This document shows positions 41,602 through 50,661 of a stretch of 64,000 bases of DNA, piece after piece. Source of the DNA: CBDBCU01 sp965243185 (GTDB taxonomy: Bacteria; Chloroflexota; Dehalococcoidia; Lucifugimonadales; UBA3495); assembly GCA_965243185.1 (NCBI GenBank), contig OZ251531.1, positions 1,426,001 through 1,490,000 on the forward strand, given 5' to 3'. How positions within the stretch are numbered: the stretch's first letter is position 1; every line of letters begins with the position of its first letter. The notes under the pieces are model-generated. The model worked only from the letters and a program-made list of their open reading frames with translations, had not been told where the DNA came from and made no database searches. Made by a program: the position numbers and the translations under genes.

Positions 41602-43266
41602 CTACCCCTCCAAAATCCGCCCCGCCAACTCCTTCGCCTCCTCCAAACCGCCCACAAACCGCTCCTCCGGAATCCGCCCCAACGCCCCCAACGCCGCCAA
41701 AGTATCCGCCACCTCGCCCGACAGCCCCATCACGATAGCCCCCGTATCCTCCTCCTCGGCGATGTCCACCATCTGCTTAATCACCATCGCCGCGCTCTCA
41801 TCCATATAATTCGCATCCGAAAAGTCAAAAATCACCACCTCATGCTCCCGGATGTCCGCCCCGATCGCATTCACCATCTTGTTCGACGACGCCACCGAAA
41901 AACTCCCGTGAAACGCCACCAGTCCCACCCGGGACACAAACTCATCCTCATCCTCCTCATGCCCCGGCAAAAACCCCCGATCCAGCAGCGGTACCGACAC
42001 CACCCGATCCAACTCCAGCCGCTCCAAATGCCAAGCCCCGGCCATTCCCGCCGCAATCAGCCCGATTGCCACCGCCGTCGTCAAATCCAGAAACACCGTC
42101 AACCCCAAAGTCAACGCCATCACCAGCAACTGCGCCCGCTTAATCCGCAAACTCCGCCGCAAAAACGGCCAGTCAATAATATCCCAGCCCACTTTAAGCA
42201 AAATCCCGGCCAGCGCCGCATGGGGAATATCCTCCGCATACACCCCCAGCCCCAGCACCAATGCCAGCAGCAGTACCGAATGGAGCGCCCCCGATACCTG
42301 CGTCTGTCCCCCGGAGCGAATGTTAATCACCGTCCCGGTCGTCCCCCCGGCCCCCGGCAGCCCGCCAATCAGCCCCGCCGCCACATTGCCAATCCCCTGC
42401 GCCATCAACTCCCGGTTCGGATTATGCTGACTCCGCGTCATCGAATCCGCAATCAATGCCGTCAGCAGGCTGTCAATCGCCCCCAGCAACGCCAGAATCA
42501 ACGCCGGTTGCACCGACTCCAGCAGCAACTCCCCCATTGTTGCCAGCAGCTCGCCCGCCGGCAACGCCAGCAATCGCGGCAGCCACAAATCCGGCAATCC
42601 GGTCGGCACATCCCCGATCACCGGCGACCCGGTCAGCCAGACCAATCCCAGCCCCGTCCCCACCAGCAATGCCACAATCGAATAAGGCAGATACCGGTTA
42701 AACCCCTTGGGCCAGAATACGCACACCGCCAAAGTAACCGCCGCAATCACCGCCGCGTGCCAACTAGCCTGACCTAACTGCCCCGGAAACGCCACCAGCG
42801 AATTCAACGCCCGCCCCGGCACCACCGGCTGCCCGATAACCGGCAGCAGTTGCAGCAGCAGAATGATAATGCCAATGCCCGACATAAACCCGGATATAAC
42901 CGAGTACGGCGTATAAGCCACAAACCGCCCAATCCGCAGCAGCCCCAGCAGTATCTGAAACACCCCCGCCAGCGCAATGATGAAAAAGACCTTGAACGGA
43001 TCCCCCTCCGCCCCCAGCGTCACCACAATGCCGGCCACGGCTACCGTCATTGGCCCCGTCGGGTTCGTAACCAGCGACCGGGTACCGCTGAACACCGCCG
43101 CAAAAAAGCCGGCGGCAATCGCCCCGTACAAGCCGGCCGTCGGCCCCAACCCCGAGGCCACTCCGAAAGCCAGGGCAATCGGCAGTGCCACCACCCCCGC
43201 CACGATGCCCCCGAAAACATCGCCCCGCAAAGTCTGCAAACTGTAATTCAGACGCATCCGACGCAT
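41602..43266 (-). CDS. SulP-family anion transporter with STAS domain, copy 2
   Basis: A 554-residue paralogue of the preceding SulP gene, with high similarity over its whole length (LNYSLQTLRGDVFGGIVAGVVALPIALAFGVASGLGP; STAS region VVIFDFSDANYMDESAA). A normal ATG at 43266 follows GGGGGAG. The difference in the start region, together with the tRNA beside each copy, shows a segmental duplication. Confidence 0.85.
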   Translation of the reverse strand: MRRMRLNYSLQTLRGDVFGGIVAGVVALPIALAFGVASGLGPTAGLYGAIAAGFFAAVFSGTRSLVTNPTGPMTVAVAGIVVTLGAEGDPFKVFFIIALAGVFQILLGLLRIGRFVAYTPYSVISGFMSGIGIIILLLQLLPVIGQPVVPGRALNSLVAFPGQLGQASWHAAVIAAVTLAVCVFWPKGFNRYLPYSIVALLVGTGLGLVWLTGSPVIGDVPTGLPDLWLPRLLALPAGELLATMGELLLESVQPALILALLGAIDSLLTALIADSMTRSQHNPNRELMAQGIGNVAAGLIGGLPGAGGTTGTVINIRSGGQTQVSGALHSVLLLALVLGLGVYAEDIPHAALAGILLKVGWDIIDWPFLRRSLRIKRAQLLVMALTLGLTVFLDLTTAVAIGLIAAGMAGAWHLERLELDRVVSVPLLDRGFLPGHEEDEDEFVSRVGLVAFHGSFSVASSNKMVNAIGADIREHEVVIFDFSDANYMDESAAMVIKQMVDIAEEEDTGAIVMGLSGEVADTLAALGALGRIPEERFVGGLEEAKELAGRILEG

Positions 43267-43401
43267 AAATTCTCCCCCGGCCGCCGCCCCGGCCCGGGCT
43301 AATACCCCTTGCCCCTTGGCTGAGCTGCTTGCCGGGTCAATACCCCTTGCCCCTTGGCTCCATCCTTGACCGGGTCAACCGGGTCCAACTGCCGGGAAAA
43401 C

Positions 43402-43476
43402 TGGTGGGCCCGGCTGGGTTCGAACCAGCGACCTACCGGTTATGAGCCGGTTGCTCTCCCACTGAGCTACGGGCCC
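43402..43476 (-). tRNA. tRNA with CAT anticodon (Met or lysidine-type Ile2)
   Basis: Acceptor GGGCCCG/CGGGCCC, D-arm GCTC/GAGC, anticodon stem ACCGG/CCGGT with loop CTCATAA, T-arm GCTGG/CCAGC with TTCGAAC, discriminator A and encoded CCA. It is not an initiator by its first pair (G-C). Elongator Met and tRNA-Ile2 cannot be told apart here. Confidence 0.88.
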
Positions 43477-43529
43477 CTTGCAAATTAGATTATATGCCAG
43501 CGTCAAGCCATAAGGAATAGGAATGGGCA

Positions 43530-44604
43530 GATAGCGTTGCATTTTAGGTGGTTTGGTTGAGCAAGCCCCGGGTTTGCAGCAAAGCCAGCAGGTTATGCTC
43601 TGACCAGACCGTCCCCAATCGCTCCCGCCGGCGCAACTCCCGATTGTAGCGTTCCAGGCGGGAAGTAGTCCGGTAGGCAACCTCTCCCGTAGTCCAATAC
43701 TGCCGGCCGGCGGTCAATGCCTTGTCCAGCCAGTAAGCGGCGGCGCCCTCGGTCAACTCCATTATTTGACCGGCGTAGCTCTGGGCCGCCGCCGCGCTGT
43801 CAGTCAACAGCAGTTGCCGGGCGGCGGCCAAGCCGGCCTTCCCGATATTCCGTCCATATTCCCGCAGCAGGTGAAAGATACACAGCTGATGCGGCGCCGC
43901 CCGGCCGTACACCCACTGGATGCCGGCCGCAATGGCCCGGTCGCCGTCGCTGACCAGATGTCGGGGTGGCGCGGCTCCGGACTGCTCGGCCAACTCCAGG
44001 GCCGCCGCCCAAGGCCCGAAAGTCGCCAAGACCGCCCCGGTTTCGTCCCGGATTACCTTCAATTCCTGAGGGCCCTGCCGGGTGCGCGTCCATAAACCAT
44101 CCAGTTCCCACACTGCCCCCGGCAACCGGGGCCGGGTCAAGGCCAACCGCCGCAGCCAGCGACACAAGGTGCTTTTGACACAACCCACCCACTGCCCCGC
44201 TTGGGCGTAACTCAAACCCTGGGCCGCCAGGCTCAAAGCCCGGTCCCGAGTTTTTTGAGAACCGTTGGTAACGAACCTCCGGCCCCAGCAGCGCCGCGCC
44301 GCCCGCCAGTTGGCGACATTGCCCACAACGAAACACCGGAACCGCTATCCGGATGGGCCCATAGGACGTGACAATGGTGCGGTCATAGCGATGGTGGCGG
44401 TGCATCGCCAGAGCGCACTGAGCACATCGGGGCTGATAATGATCCAGGGCTTGTTGCAGCTTCGCCTGCAACTGGAGCGGAATTTCCTGCTCCAGTTGGG
44501 TCTCCAAATCGTCCAGCAATCCCATGACAGCGCACCTCCCGTCAACCAGCAAGGCCGGCCTTTTCCCCATTCTACAACTAAACCACCTAAATCGGAACGC
44601 TATC
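43530..44604 (-). mobile_element. 1.07-kb insertion sequence, family not identified
   Basis: About 30-bp inverted repeats (GATAGCGTT...TTTAGGTGGTTT) end at 43530 and 44604. The 9-base duplication GAATGGGCA occurs directly outside both ends (43521-43529 and 44605-44613), so the insertion is recent. Inside is one transposase in two frames. The transposase stop codon lies inside the left repeat. Confidence 0.88.
43544..44525 (-). pseudogene. DDE transposase in two frames joined at an A6 run
   Basis: ATG 44525 begins MGLLDDLETQ; this frame has a zinc-knuckle pair (CAQC and CGQC) and runs to RYQRFSK at an A6 run near 44251-44256. The second frame (GTG-like start 44326, functional from about TRDRALSLAAQGLSYAQAG) has a helix-turn-helix and the catalytic residues VWELDG, LVSDGDRAI and LERYNRELRRRERLG. 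The shift needed is +1 (or loss of one A), unlike the classic -1 of IS1. It is a broken copy or uses transcriptional slippage. The C-terminal end resembles the mutator/IS256 type. Confidence 0.75.
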
Positions 44605-44806
44605 GAATGGGCATTGAGAATCAGGAATCGGGGGACAGGGAGTAATGGGAAATCAGAGTGTCCGGCAAGAAGTTCAGGAGGGTCGGAAAAGCTCACGGGA
44701 AAGGGAAAACGGGCGATTGAGGGCGGGTTGATATTGGGCTGACTGTGGGGTAGTATGGTGATGCAGTATAGTCCGGAAAGCCAACTACGATTAAGGCGGG
44801 TCTGCG

Positions 44807-44986
44807 ATGAGCGGCGAGAAAGTTACGGTCAACGCCAACGGGAAAAAGGCGGGAGGCAAGGGCAAGGTTAAGGGTGTCCGGGATCCGTTTGCCAGCCGGG
44901 AAGTGGACATCGAGACCTTGCGGGAAGTAACCGACTTGGTCATCGAACTCCATTGGGACGCTCTGAAGGAGTTGGAACATCGTTAA
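44807..44986 (+). CDS. Small basic-N, acidic-C hypothetical protein (59 aa)
   Basis: A short frame from ATG 44807 encodes MSGEKVTVNANGKKAGGKGK, then RDPFASREVDIETLREVTDLVIELHWDAL to a TAA. The Lys/Gly-rich N-terminus and amphipathic C-terminal helix suggest a small nucleic-acid- or protein-binding peptide. It has a plausible AAGGCGGG site upstream. I do not recognise the family. Confidence 0.5.
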   Translation: MSGEKVTVNANGKKAGGKGKVKGVRDPFASREVDIETLREVTDLVIELHWDALKELEHR

Positions 44987-45110
44987 GCGAAGGTATTGGT
45001 TTCTTACCGCCTTAATCCCCTAACCCGGTTGCTTGGGGCAGTTACCAATTAAAGCCGTCGTTCCCGTTGGCACGGGGAGGGCGGTTTTTAATTTGCGGTG
45101 GACTGGCTGC

Positions 45111-46601
45111 TTACGGCTTGGACTGGGGTTGCGGCGGCCAGCGGAGGTTAGGGCGGCGGGCGGCGGCGGCTTCGTCGAGGCGGGAGACTGGCGTGGTGTG
45201 GGGGGCTTGCTGGACGAGTTCCGGGGTTTCTTGAGATTCCCGGTTGATGGCTTGGAGGGCGGCGATAAAGGCGTCGAGGGTGGCGCGGTTTTCGGCTTCG
45301 GTGGGTTCAATCATCAGGGCTTCGTGGACAATGAGGGGGAAATACATCGTGGGGGCGTGAAAGCCGTAGTCGAGGAGGCGTTTGGCGACTTCGAGGCCGC
45401 TGACGCCGCGCTCCCGCTGCCAGTCAGCGGAAAAGACTACTTCGTGCATACAGGGGCGGTCATAGGGCAGATAGTAGTCAGCGCGCAGTTTTGCCAGCAG
45501 GTAGTTGGCGTTGAGGACGGCGTTGCCGCTGATGGCTTGGATGCCGGCGGCGCCGAGGGTGCGGATGTAGGTATAGGCGCGCACCAGTACGCCAAAGTTG
45601 CCGTGAAAGCCGCTGATTTTTCCGATACTGCGTTCCGGGGTATGCAGTTGATAGCCGCTGCTTTCCCCATCCGCCGCCGCAACGGCTTGGACTAGCGGGG
45701 CGGCCAGATAGGGCGTCAGTTGGGGGCCGCAGCAGACCGGGCCGGCGCCGGGGCCGCCGCCGCCGTGGGGGGTGCTGAAAGTTTTGTGCAGGTTCAGGTG
45801 GATGACATCAAAGCCGAGGTCGCCGAGTTTGACGCGGCCGAGGAGGGCGTTCATATTGGCGCCGTCGCCATAGACGAGGCCGCCGGCGTCGTGGACGATG
45901 CGGCAGACCTCGACAATGTTGCGGTCGAACAAGCCTAGAGTGCTGGGGAGGGTTATCATTACGCCAGCCAGGTCGGGGCCGGCCAGTTGGCGGAGGGCGG
46001 CCAAATCCACATTCCCATCAGCGTCCGAGGGCAGGGTTACAACCTCGAAGCCGGCCATAGCGGCCGACGCCGGGTTGGTGCCGTGGGCGCTGTCGGGGAT
46101 TGCCATTTTGATGCGGCCGGTATCGCCGCGTTCCTGATGGTAGGCGCGCATCATCAGGACGCCGGCCAGTTCGCCGTGGGCGCCGGCCAGGGTAGCCAGG
46201 CTGACGCCAGCCATTCCGGTAATTTCCCCGAGGTATTGCTGCAAGCGGTACAGCAGTTCCAGTGCGCCCTGGGCCGTTTCCGCCGGCTGCAGGGGGTGAA
46301 TGGCGGCAAACCCGGGGAGAAATGCCATTTCGTCGTTGACCTTGGGGTTGTATTTCATCGTGCAGCTGCCCAAGGGGTAAAACTGGGTGTCGATGGAAAA
46401 GTTGAGCTGGCTGAGGCCGGTGAAATACTGGACGACTTCCGGCTCGGAGACTTCGGGCAGGGGCAAGTCGCTGCGGAGGAGGGCGGCATCCGGCAAGGGT
46501 TGGGCCGGCACATCGAGAGGCGGGGCCACTACGCCGACGCGGCCGGGGACGCTGCGCTCGAGGAGGAGGCGGGTAGTGTCGCGGTTGCCGCCTTTCAGCA
46601 T
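45111..46601 (-). CDS. gcvPB: Glycine dehydrogenase (decarboxylating) subunit 2
   Basis: A 496-residue PLP enzyme, the beta subunit of the glycine cleavage P-protein. Signatures include FYPLGSCTMKYNPKVNDEMA, THGTNPASAAMAGF-type SAHGTNPASAAM, and the lysine that binds PLP in HLNLHKTFSTPHGGGGPG. It decarboxylates glycine together with subunit 1 (gcvPA), which is not adjacent here. The ATG at 46601 (MLKGGNRDTT) has GGAGAAG upstream; an earlier ATG at 46658 does not. The chain carries a C-terminal low-complexity tail. Confidence 0.92.
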   Translation of the reverse strand: MLKGGNRDTTRLLLERSVPGRVGVVAPPLDVPAQPLPDAALLRSDLPLPEVSEPEVVQYFTGLSQLNFSIDTQFYPLGSCTMKYNPKVNDEMAFLPGFAAIHPLQPAETAQGALELLYRLQQYLGEITGMAGVSLATLAGAHGELAGVLMMRAYHQERGDTGRIKMAIPDSAHGTNPASAAMAGFEVVTLPSDADGNVDLAALRQLAGPDLAGVMITLPSTLGLFDRNIVEVCRIVHDAGGLVYGDGANMNALLGRVKLGDLGFDVIHLNLHKTFSTPHGGGGPGAGPVCCGPQLTPYLAAPLVQAVAAADGESSGYQLHTPERSIGKISGFHGNFGVLVRAYTYIRTLGAAGIQAISGNAVLNANYLLAKLRADYYLPYDRPCMHEVVFSADWQRERGVSGLEVAKRLLDYGFHAPTMYFPLIVHEALMIEPTEAENRATLDAFIAALQAINRESQETPELVQQAPHTTPVSRLDEAAAARRPNLRWPPQPQSKP

Positions 46602-46648
46602 AGGGCTAACTTCTCCGATAAGGTTAGAGGGTAATGGGATAGGGACGG

Positions 46649-47215
46649 CTATTCCCACACCGTCCCGTTCGAGGGCAGTTCAAATTCGTTCACCGGCGGC
46701 CGGGCGGACATGGGCGGCAATCCTACCGTCAACCGGTATTCGTCCGCCTGGCTGGTGGGCTGCTCCAGGCGCTGCTTCATTTCCTCGACCTCGTCGCTGA
46801 CGAAAGGCGGCGTATAACCCGGGGCCAAGGTGGGGCTGGTGCGGGCGATGATATATTCGGCGGCAGCGATGGCTATCCGCACGTCCGCCGGCTGGTAGAG
46901 GTGCCGGTAAAAGTTGAAATGGGCATCGCGGCAGGTGTCGTAATGCCCCAAGAGGGTGGGGTCGGCGGTCTCACCAGAAAGGACCATCGCAATGCGGCGC
47001 AGCTTCCAGTCGGCTTCGTTGAACCAGCGGCGCTTTTCGGCGACGGCTTTCAGGGCAAAGGCGCCGGCGCCCCACGCCTTGTTGGACGCTTGCAGCAAAT
47101 CTCCGGCGTCCAGTTCCAAGCGGGCTTTGGCCAGCAGTTCCCGGCTGATGCCGGCGTTGCGCTGGGATTCGGCGTCGGGAGAGGGGCCGGGGGCGGTGTC
47201 TAAGGGGAGGGGCAT
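46649..47215 (-). CDS. HEPN/PaREP1-like helical protein
   Basis: A 188-residue protein starting MPLPLDTAPGPSPDAESQRN; the helical core ELLAKARLELDAGDLLQASNKAWGAGAFALKAVAEKRRW resembles PaREP1/HEPN proteins. The end (VEEMKQRLEQPTS...) is flexible. The ATG at 47215 follows GGAG. Same broad family as 26197-26580. No catalytic motif is evident. Confidence 0.5.
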   Translation of the reverse strand: MPLPLDTAPGPSPDAESQRNAGISRELLAKARLELDAGDLLQASNKAWGAGAFALKAVAEKRRWFNEADWKLRRIAMVLSGETADPTLLGHYDTCRDAHFNFYRHLYQPADVRIAIAAAEYIIARTSPTLAPGYTPPFVSDEVEEMKQRLEQPTSQADEYRLTVGLPPMSARPPVNEFELPSNGTVWE

Positions 47216-47421
47216 TGTGTTGGCTCCGTTGCTTGGTAAGGGGATTATAACTGTTGATGGCGGCCTTAAACACCAAGTAGGAAAGACCTTGTAATGGAAG
47301 TCGTCTCCGCCGCATAGTTCAGCTGGCCCGACCAAAGGAAGCTGGGCTATGCCGGCTCCGCGCCATCCTGACGGTACTATATGTCTTGGTGGATGATTTT
47401 TGCAAGTCCCAAGGGCCGCCG

Positions 47422-48194
47422 GGCACTGTTTCAGAAACTATTGGGGGGTCGCCAAATGCCGGGTTGGTACATCAACAGTCGCCGGTCTAATTCAGAACCC
47501 CGTCCAACACCGCCCTAAAGTCAGCCGCCCGGCGGCGCTTTTCAGCCCCGGGTCAACCGATAGCGGGGTTTAATCCGTCCGAACCTTCCCTCCAACCAAT
47601 TAGCGCTATTGGGTAATCCGGGTTCCCTTTGGTGCAAGGTCATCTTTCGCCAGTGTTCCGGTAAATGCGCCGCCAACCGTAGTAACTTCCGGGGCAAGGC
47701 CGGTTTCAGGCGGCCCTTCCAACGGCCCAGGGTGCGCGGCCTAATCGCCATACACTGCCAATTCCCGGAACTATTGCCCATAGTCGAAGCCCGTCCTGGC
47801 CCACTACCCCCCACCGGTCGGGACTTGCCGCGCACCCGCAGCCAGGTCTCGTCCACCGCCACAATCCGCACCCGCACCGCACCCGGCCTACTCCCGGTGG
47901 TCGGGTCGTGGTGGTTTTACCGCAAGCCGCGCACTGCTAGCGTTGGGTTCGGATAGCCTGGACTCGCACATCGGTTAAAAAACGCTGCCGCTGGCCGCCC
48001 CACTTTTGCCAGGTTTGACCACCCCAACGGGAACCCCCCTGCGTCGGGACGGGCTGGGGCGGGATCCGCTGCTTGGCTAGTTTTAAGATAAGCATCAGCT
48101 GGACCATCCGGAGAACTGATTTAGGTTTAATCAATTCTACGGCAGTTCAGCCTTTTGCAATCCGCCCCTTACCAACACTTTCGGAAACAGTGCC
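47422..48194 (-). mobile_element. Degenerate insertion sequence, copy 1 (773 bp)
   Basis: Inverted repeats GGCACTGTTTCAGAAACTAT (left) and GGCACTGTTTCCGAAAGTGT (right, minus strand) bound a region with remnants of a transposase. A minus-strand frame (47877-47542) has VAVDETWLRVRGKSRPVG and the C-terminal ANWLEGRFGRIKPRYRLTRG. The middle is deleted and the start region (48134) is a separate frame. No intact transposase is present. A shorter relative lies at 59889-60326. Confidence 0.75.
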
Positions 48195-48210
48195 GGATTA
48201 TATAACCAGG

Positions 48211-48360
48211 GCAATGGCATATATCTAGTGATTTGCTTGCCGGCATTCTTGGGAAAAGGGGAATTGGGGAAGGCCGGGGTTCTGGATTCCCACTTTCGTG
48301 GGAATGACGGTGGGAGAGCAGGAATGACGGTTGGGATATGGGGTAGCCGGGAGCTACAAG
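48211..48360. repeat. CATTCCCAC-type repeat, long form with ATGGCATATA flank
   Basis: CTGGATTCCCACTTTCGTGG with GGAATGAC near 48282-48308 is the core. The upstream flank ATGGCATATATCTAGTGATT at 48214 matches the unit near 53427. It lies in the 3' region of the EamA gene. Confidence 0.7.
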
Positions 48361-48395
48361 CCGGGAAGGCCCATCCCCAACCGCTGCTTTGTTCT

Positions 48396-49304
48396 CTAGA
48401 GCAGGGTCAGGGCGGCGATGCCGGTCAGCACCAGCAGGATGGCGGCCAGTTTCACCGTCAGGGTGCGCAGTTCCAGCGTCTCCTCGAGGAGCGGCAGCAG
48501 GCGGGTGCTGAACAGGGCGCTGAATGCGAATACGAACAGCGGCCGGGTGGCCGTGGCCGTGGCGACCAGGGATACCGGCCCCAGGCTGATGGCGGTTACA
48601 TTCAGCAATACGGCAAAGGGGGCCAAGGCGAATTCCGCCAGAAAGAGCAATAACGCGGTGCGCCAGTCCTGCACGGCGGTGAGCAGCTGCCGCCAGGCCC
48701 GGGGCCGCCAGAGCAGGGCAAAGACCATTCCCATTCCGAAGTTCCGCATTCCGAAAACCAGCCAAACCGGGAGTTCGTCCAACGCCTGTTTGCCCAAGAC
48801 GATGCCCAGGGCGGTCAGGATACTGGCGCCCAACAGGATGGGCAGGGCGCGGTTGATGCGGATGGCGAGGCCGCCGCGGGAACCCCATACTGATATTAAG
48901 AAAGCCCCGGCTACTACCGCTACGATGCCGCCCCATTGGCCGAGGGACAGGGTTTCGCCGAGGAATGCCACGCCCATTATGGCGACGAATACCGGGAAGG
49001 TGTGGATGATGGCGGAACAGCGGGAAACTTCCTCGAGTTTGTAGCCCCAGAACATCATGGCCAGCGCGCCGCCCCAGCATAAGCCGGAAGCGACGCCCCA
49101 CAGCAAATCGACCGGGGCAGCGTGGTCGGGGATGCCGGTCAGGATTACGGCCAGAGTTCCGTAAGCCAATAACGATACGGAAACTCCGGCGTAGAAGGCC
49201 GGCAGACTGGGCATATTGTAGGATGCCAGGCGTTTGTCCAGAACGGAGACCATTCCCAAGAGGCCGGCGCTGGACAGGGCAACCCACAGGTAAAGCAGGC
49301 TCAA
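48396..49304 (-). CDS. EamA-type drug/metabolite exporter (DMT superfamily)
   Basis: A 302-residue protein with ten hydrophobic helices in two EamA repeats (WGVASGLCWGGALAMMFWGYKLEEVSRC in the first, VSLVATATATRPLFVFAFSALF in the second). EamA proteins move small metabolites across the membrane. The TTG start at 49304 directly follows the stop of the upstream dehydrogenase (TAATTG), with GGAGGAGG in that gene's end as the ribosome-binding site. The cargo is unknown. Confidence 0.8.
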   Translation of the reverse strand: MSLLYLWVALSSAGLLGMVSVLDKRLASYNMPSLPAFYAGVSVSLLAYGTLAVILTGIPDHAAPVDLLWGVASGLCWGGALAMMFWGYKLEEVSRCSAIIHTFPVFVAIMGVAFLGETLSLGQWGGIVAVVAGAFLISVWGSRGGLAIRINRALPILLGASILTALGIVLGKQALDELPVWLVFGMRNFGMGMVFALLWRPRAWRQLLTAVQDWRTALLLFLAEFALAPFAVLLNVTAISLGPVSLVATATATRPLFVFAFSALFSTRLLPLLEETLELRTLTVKLAAILLVLTGIAALTLL

Positions 49305-50258
49305 TTAGCCCTCCTCCGGGTGGGTGGAAATGAAGCGGGCCGATTTGGCCGGGTCGATCTGCGGGGCGCGCACTTCTACGCCGGCTTGTTCCTCTTGCAG
49401 CAGGACGGTTACGCTGCTGTCCCGGTCTTTCCAGCCCCGGTTGACGGCTTGCATCGCGACCTGTTCCGCCAAGGTGGCCATGGGCATCGGTACATTGTAT
49501 TCCCGGGCCAGTTCGGTAGCCAGGGCGATGTCCTTGTGGGCTAGTTCGAGGGCAAAACTGGCCGGGTCGAATTCGCCGCGGAACATAGTACGCACCAGTC
49601 CCTCGTGGAGAATCCGCATCCGTCCCAAAGAACCCCGGCGCATACCTTCCCACAGGGCTTCCGGTTCGACGCCGGCTTTGACGCCCAAAGTCAGACCTTC
49701 GGCGATGGCTTGGCGGACGCTGTGGCCGACCATATTATGCACCAGTTTGCAGACGGAACCGGCGCCGATTTCCCCGGCATAAAAGACCTTGTCGCCAAAG
49801 GAGTCGAGGAGCGGCTTGATGCGTTCATAGACTTCCCGGTCACCGCCGACCATTACCGCCAGGTTGCCGCTGGCGGCGCCGGTTTTGCCGCCGCTGACCG
49901 GGGCGTCGAGGACATAAGCCCCCTTGCGGCGGAATTGGGGTTCAATTTCCCGGATTAGGGTGGGACGGCTGGAGGAAAGATCCACATAGACGCTGCCGGG
50001 GCGGATGCCTTCCAGGACGCCGGCGTTGCCGAGGGCTACCGATGCCACTTCCTTGGGGCCAGGCAGGGAGGTAAAGGTGATGTCGCTGCGTTCGGCGACT
50101 TCGGCGGGGGTGTTGGCCAGCCGCGCGCCGTGTTCCAGCAGGGGCAAGGCGGTTTCCTCGCGCAGGTCATAGACGACCAGGGGATAGCCGGCGCGCTGAA
50201 TGTTGCAGGACATTCCGCCGCCCATATTGCCGAGGCCGATAAAGCCGATGGTTTCCAT
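49305..50258 (-). CDS. NAD-dependent 3-hydroxyisobutyrate dehydrogenase family protein
   Basis: A 317-residue beta-hydroxyacid dehydrogenase: nucleotide-binding IGFIGLGNMGGGMSCNI, then DAPVSGGKTGAASGNLAVMVGG and the catalytic Lys in GAGSVCKLVHNM. It oxidises a short 3-hydroxyacid, exact substrate unknown. Immediately downstream (TAATTG) is an EamA exporter, so the two are one unit, perhaps for uptake or excretion of a related hydroxyacid. Confidence 0.85.
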   Translation of the reverse strand: METIGFIGLGNMGGGMSCNIQRAGYPLVVYDLREETALPLLEHGARLANTPAEVAERSDITFTSLPGPKEVASVALGNAGVLEGIRPGSVYVDLSSSRPTLIREIEPQFRRKGAYVLDAPVSGGKTGAASGNLAVMVGGDREVYERIKPLLDSFGDKVFYAGEIGAGSVCKLVHNMVGHSVRQAIAEGLTLGVKAGVEPEALWEGMRRGSLGRMRILHEGLVRTMFRGEFDPASFALELAHKDIALATELAREYNVPMPMATLAEQVAMQAVNRGWKDRDSSVTVLLQEEQAGVEVRAPQIDPAKSARFISTHPEEG

Positions 50259-50420
50259 AGGTTGACTGCCTCCTTAAAGCTGCGCCGGGCAAGGCCGGCG
50301 GGATGACTTGGTCTGCGGTAACGGGGATGGGATAATGGGGTTTGACCGGGGGCATTGTAGGCGGCGGAAGGGAATGGGTCAACGGTAGTAGAGGGATTTT
50401 GTAAGCCGGGAGGCAGCGCG

Positions 50421-50660
50421 ATGGCGGAGAAACGGGTTTATACGGCGGTTATTTGGCCGGCGGAGGAGGGCGGGTATTGGGCTGAGGTTGAGGAGCTGCC
50501 GGGCTGCGGCAGTCAGGGGGAAACGCGGCAGGAGCTTTTGGAGAACATTAAGGAAGCGATTGAGACTTACCTGGAAGGGGATACGGAAATGGCGGCCGCC
50601 GTTTCCCCGGCGCAACGGGAAGGGGTGAAAGGGGAGGTTCTGGTGGGGGCGGGGGATTAG
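50421..50660 (+). CDS. HicB-like antitoxin-fold protein
   Basis: A 79-residue protein with the HicB N-terminal beta motif (YTAVIWPAEEGGYWAEVEELPGCGSQGETRQELLENIKEAIETYL). HicB neutralises HicA, but no HicA-like gene is adjacent, so it may be an orphan or bind other partners. GGAGG lies 10 bases before the ATG. It is transcribed against its neighbours. Confidence 0.75.
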   Translation: MAEKRVYTAVIWPAEEGGYWAEVEELPGCGSQGETRQELLENIKEAIETYLEGDTEMAAAVSPAQREGVKGEVLVGAGD

Positions 50661-50661
50661 G

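Noticed and set aside
44250..44257. A AAA AAC-like heptamer as a classic -1 programmed frameshift in the IS transposase.
   Set aside because: The second frame lies at +1, not -1; a -1 slip would reach a stop within a few codons.
48169..49653. Long minus-strand open frame across the EamA and dehydrogenase genes.
   Set aside because: It is a shadow in another frame of two well-supported genes and has no family motifs of its own.
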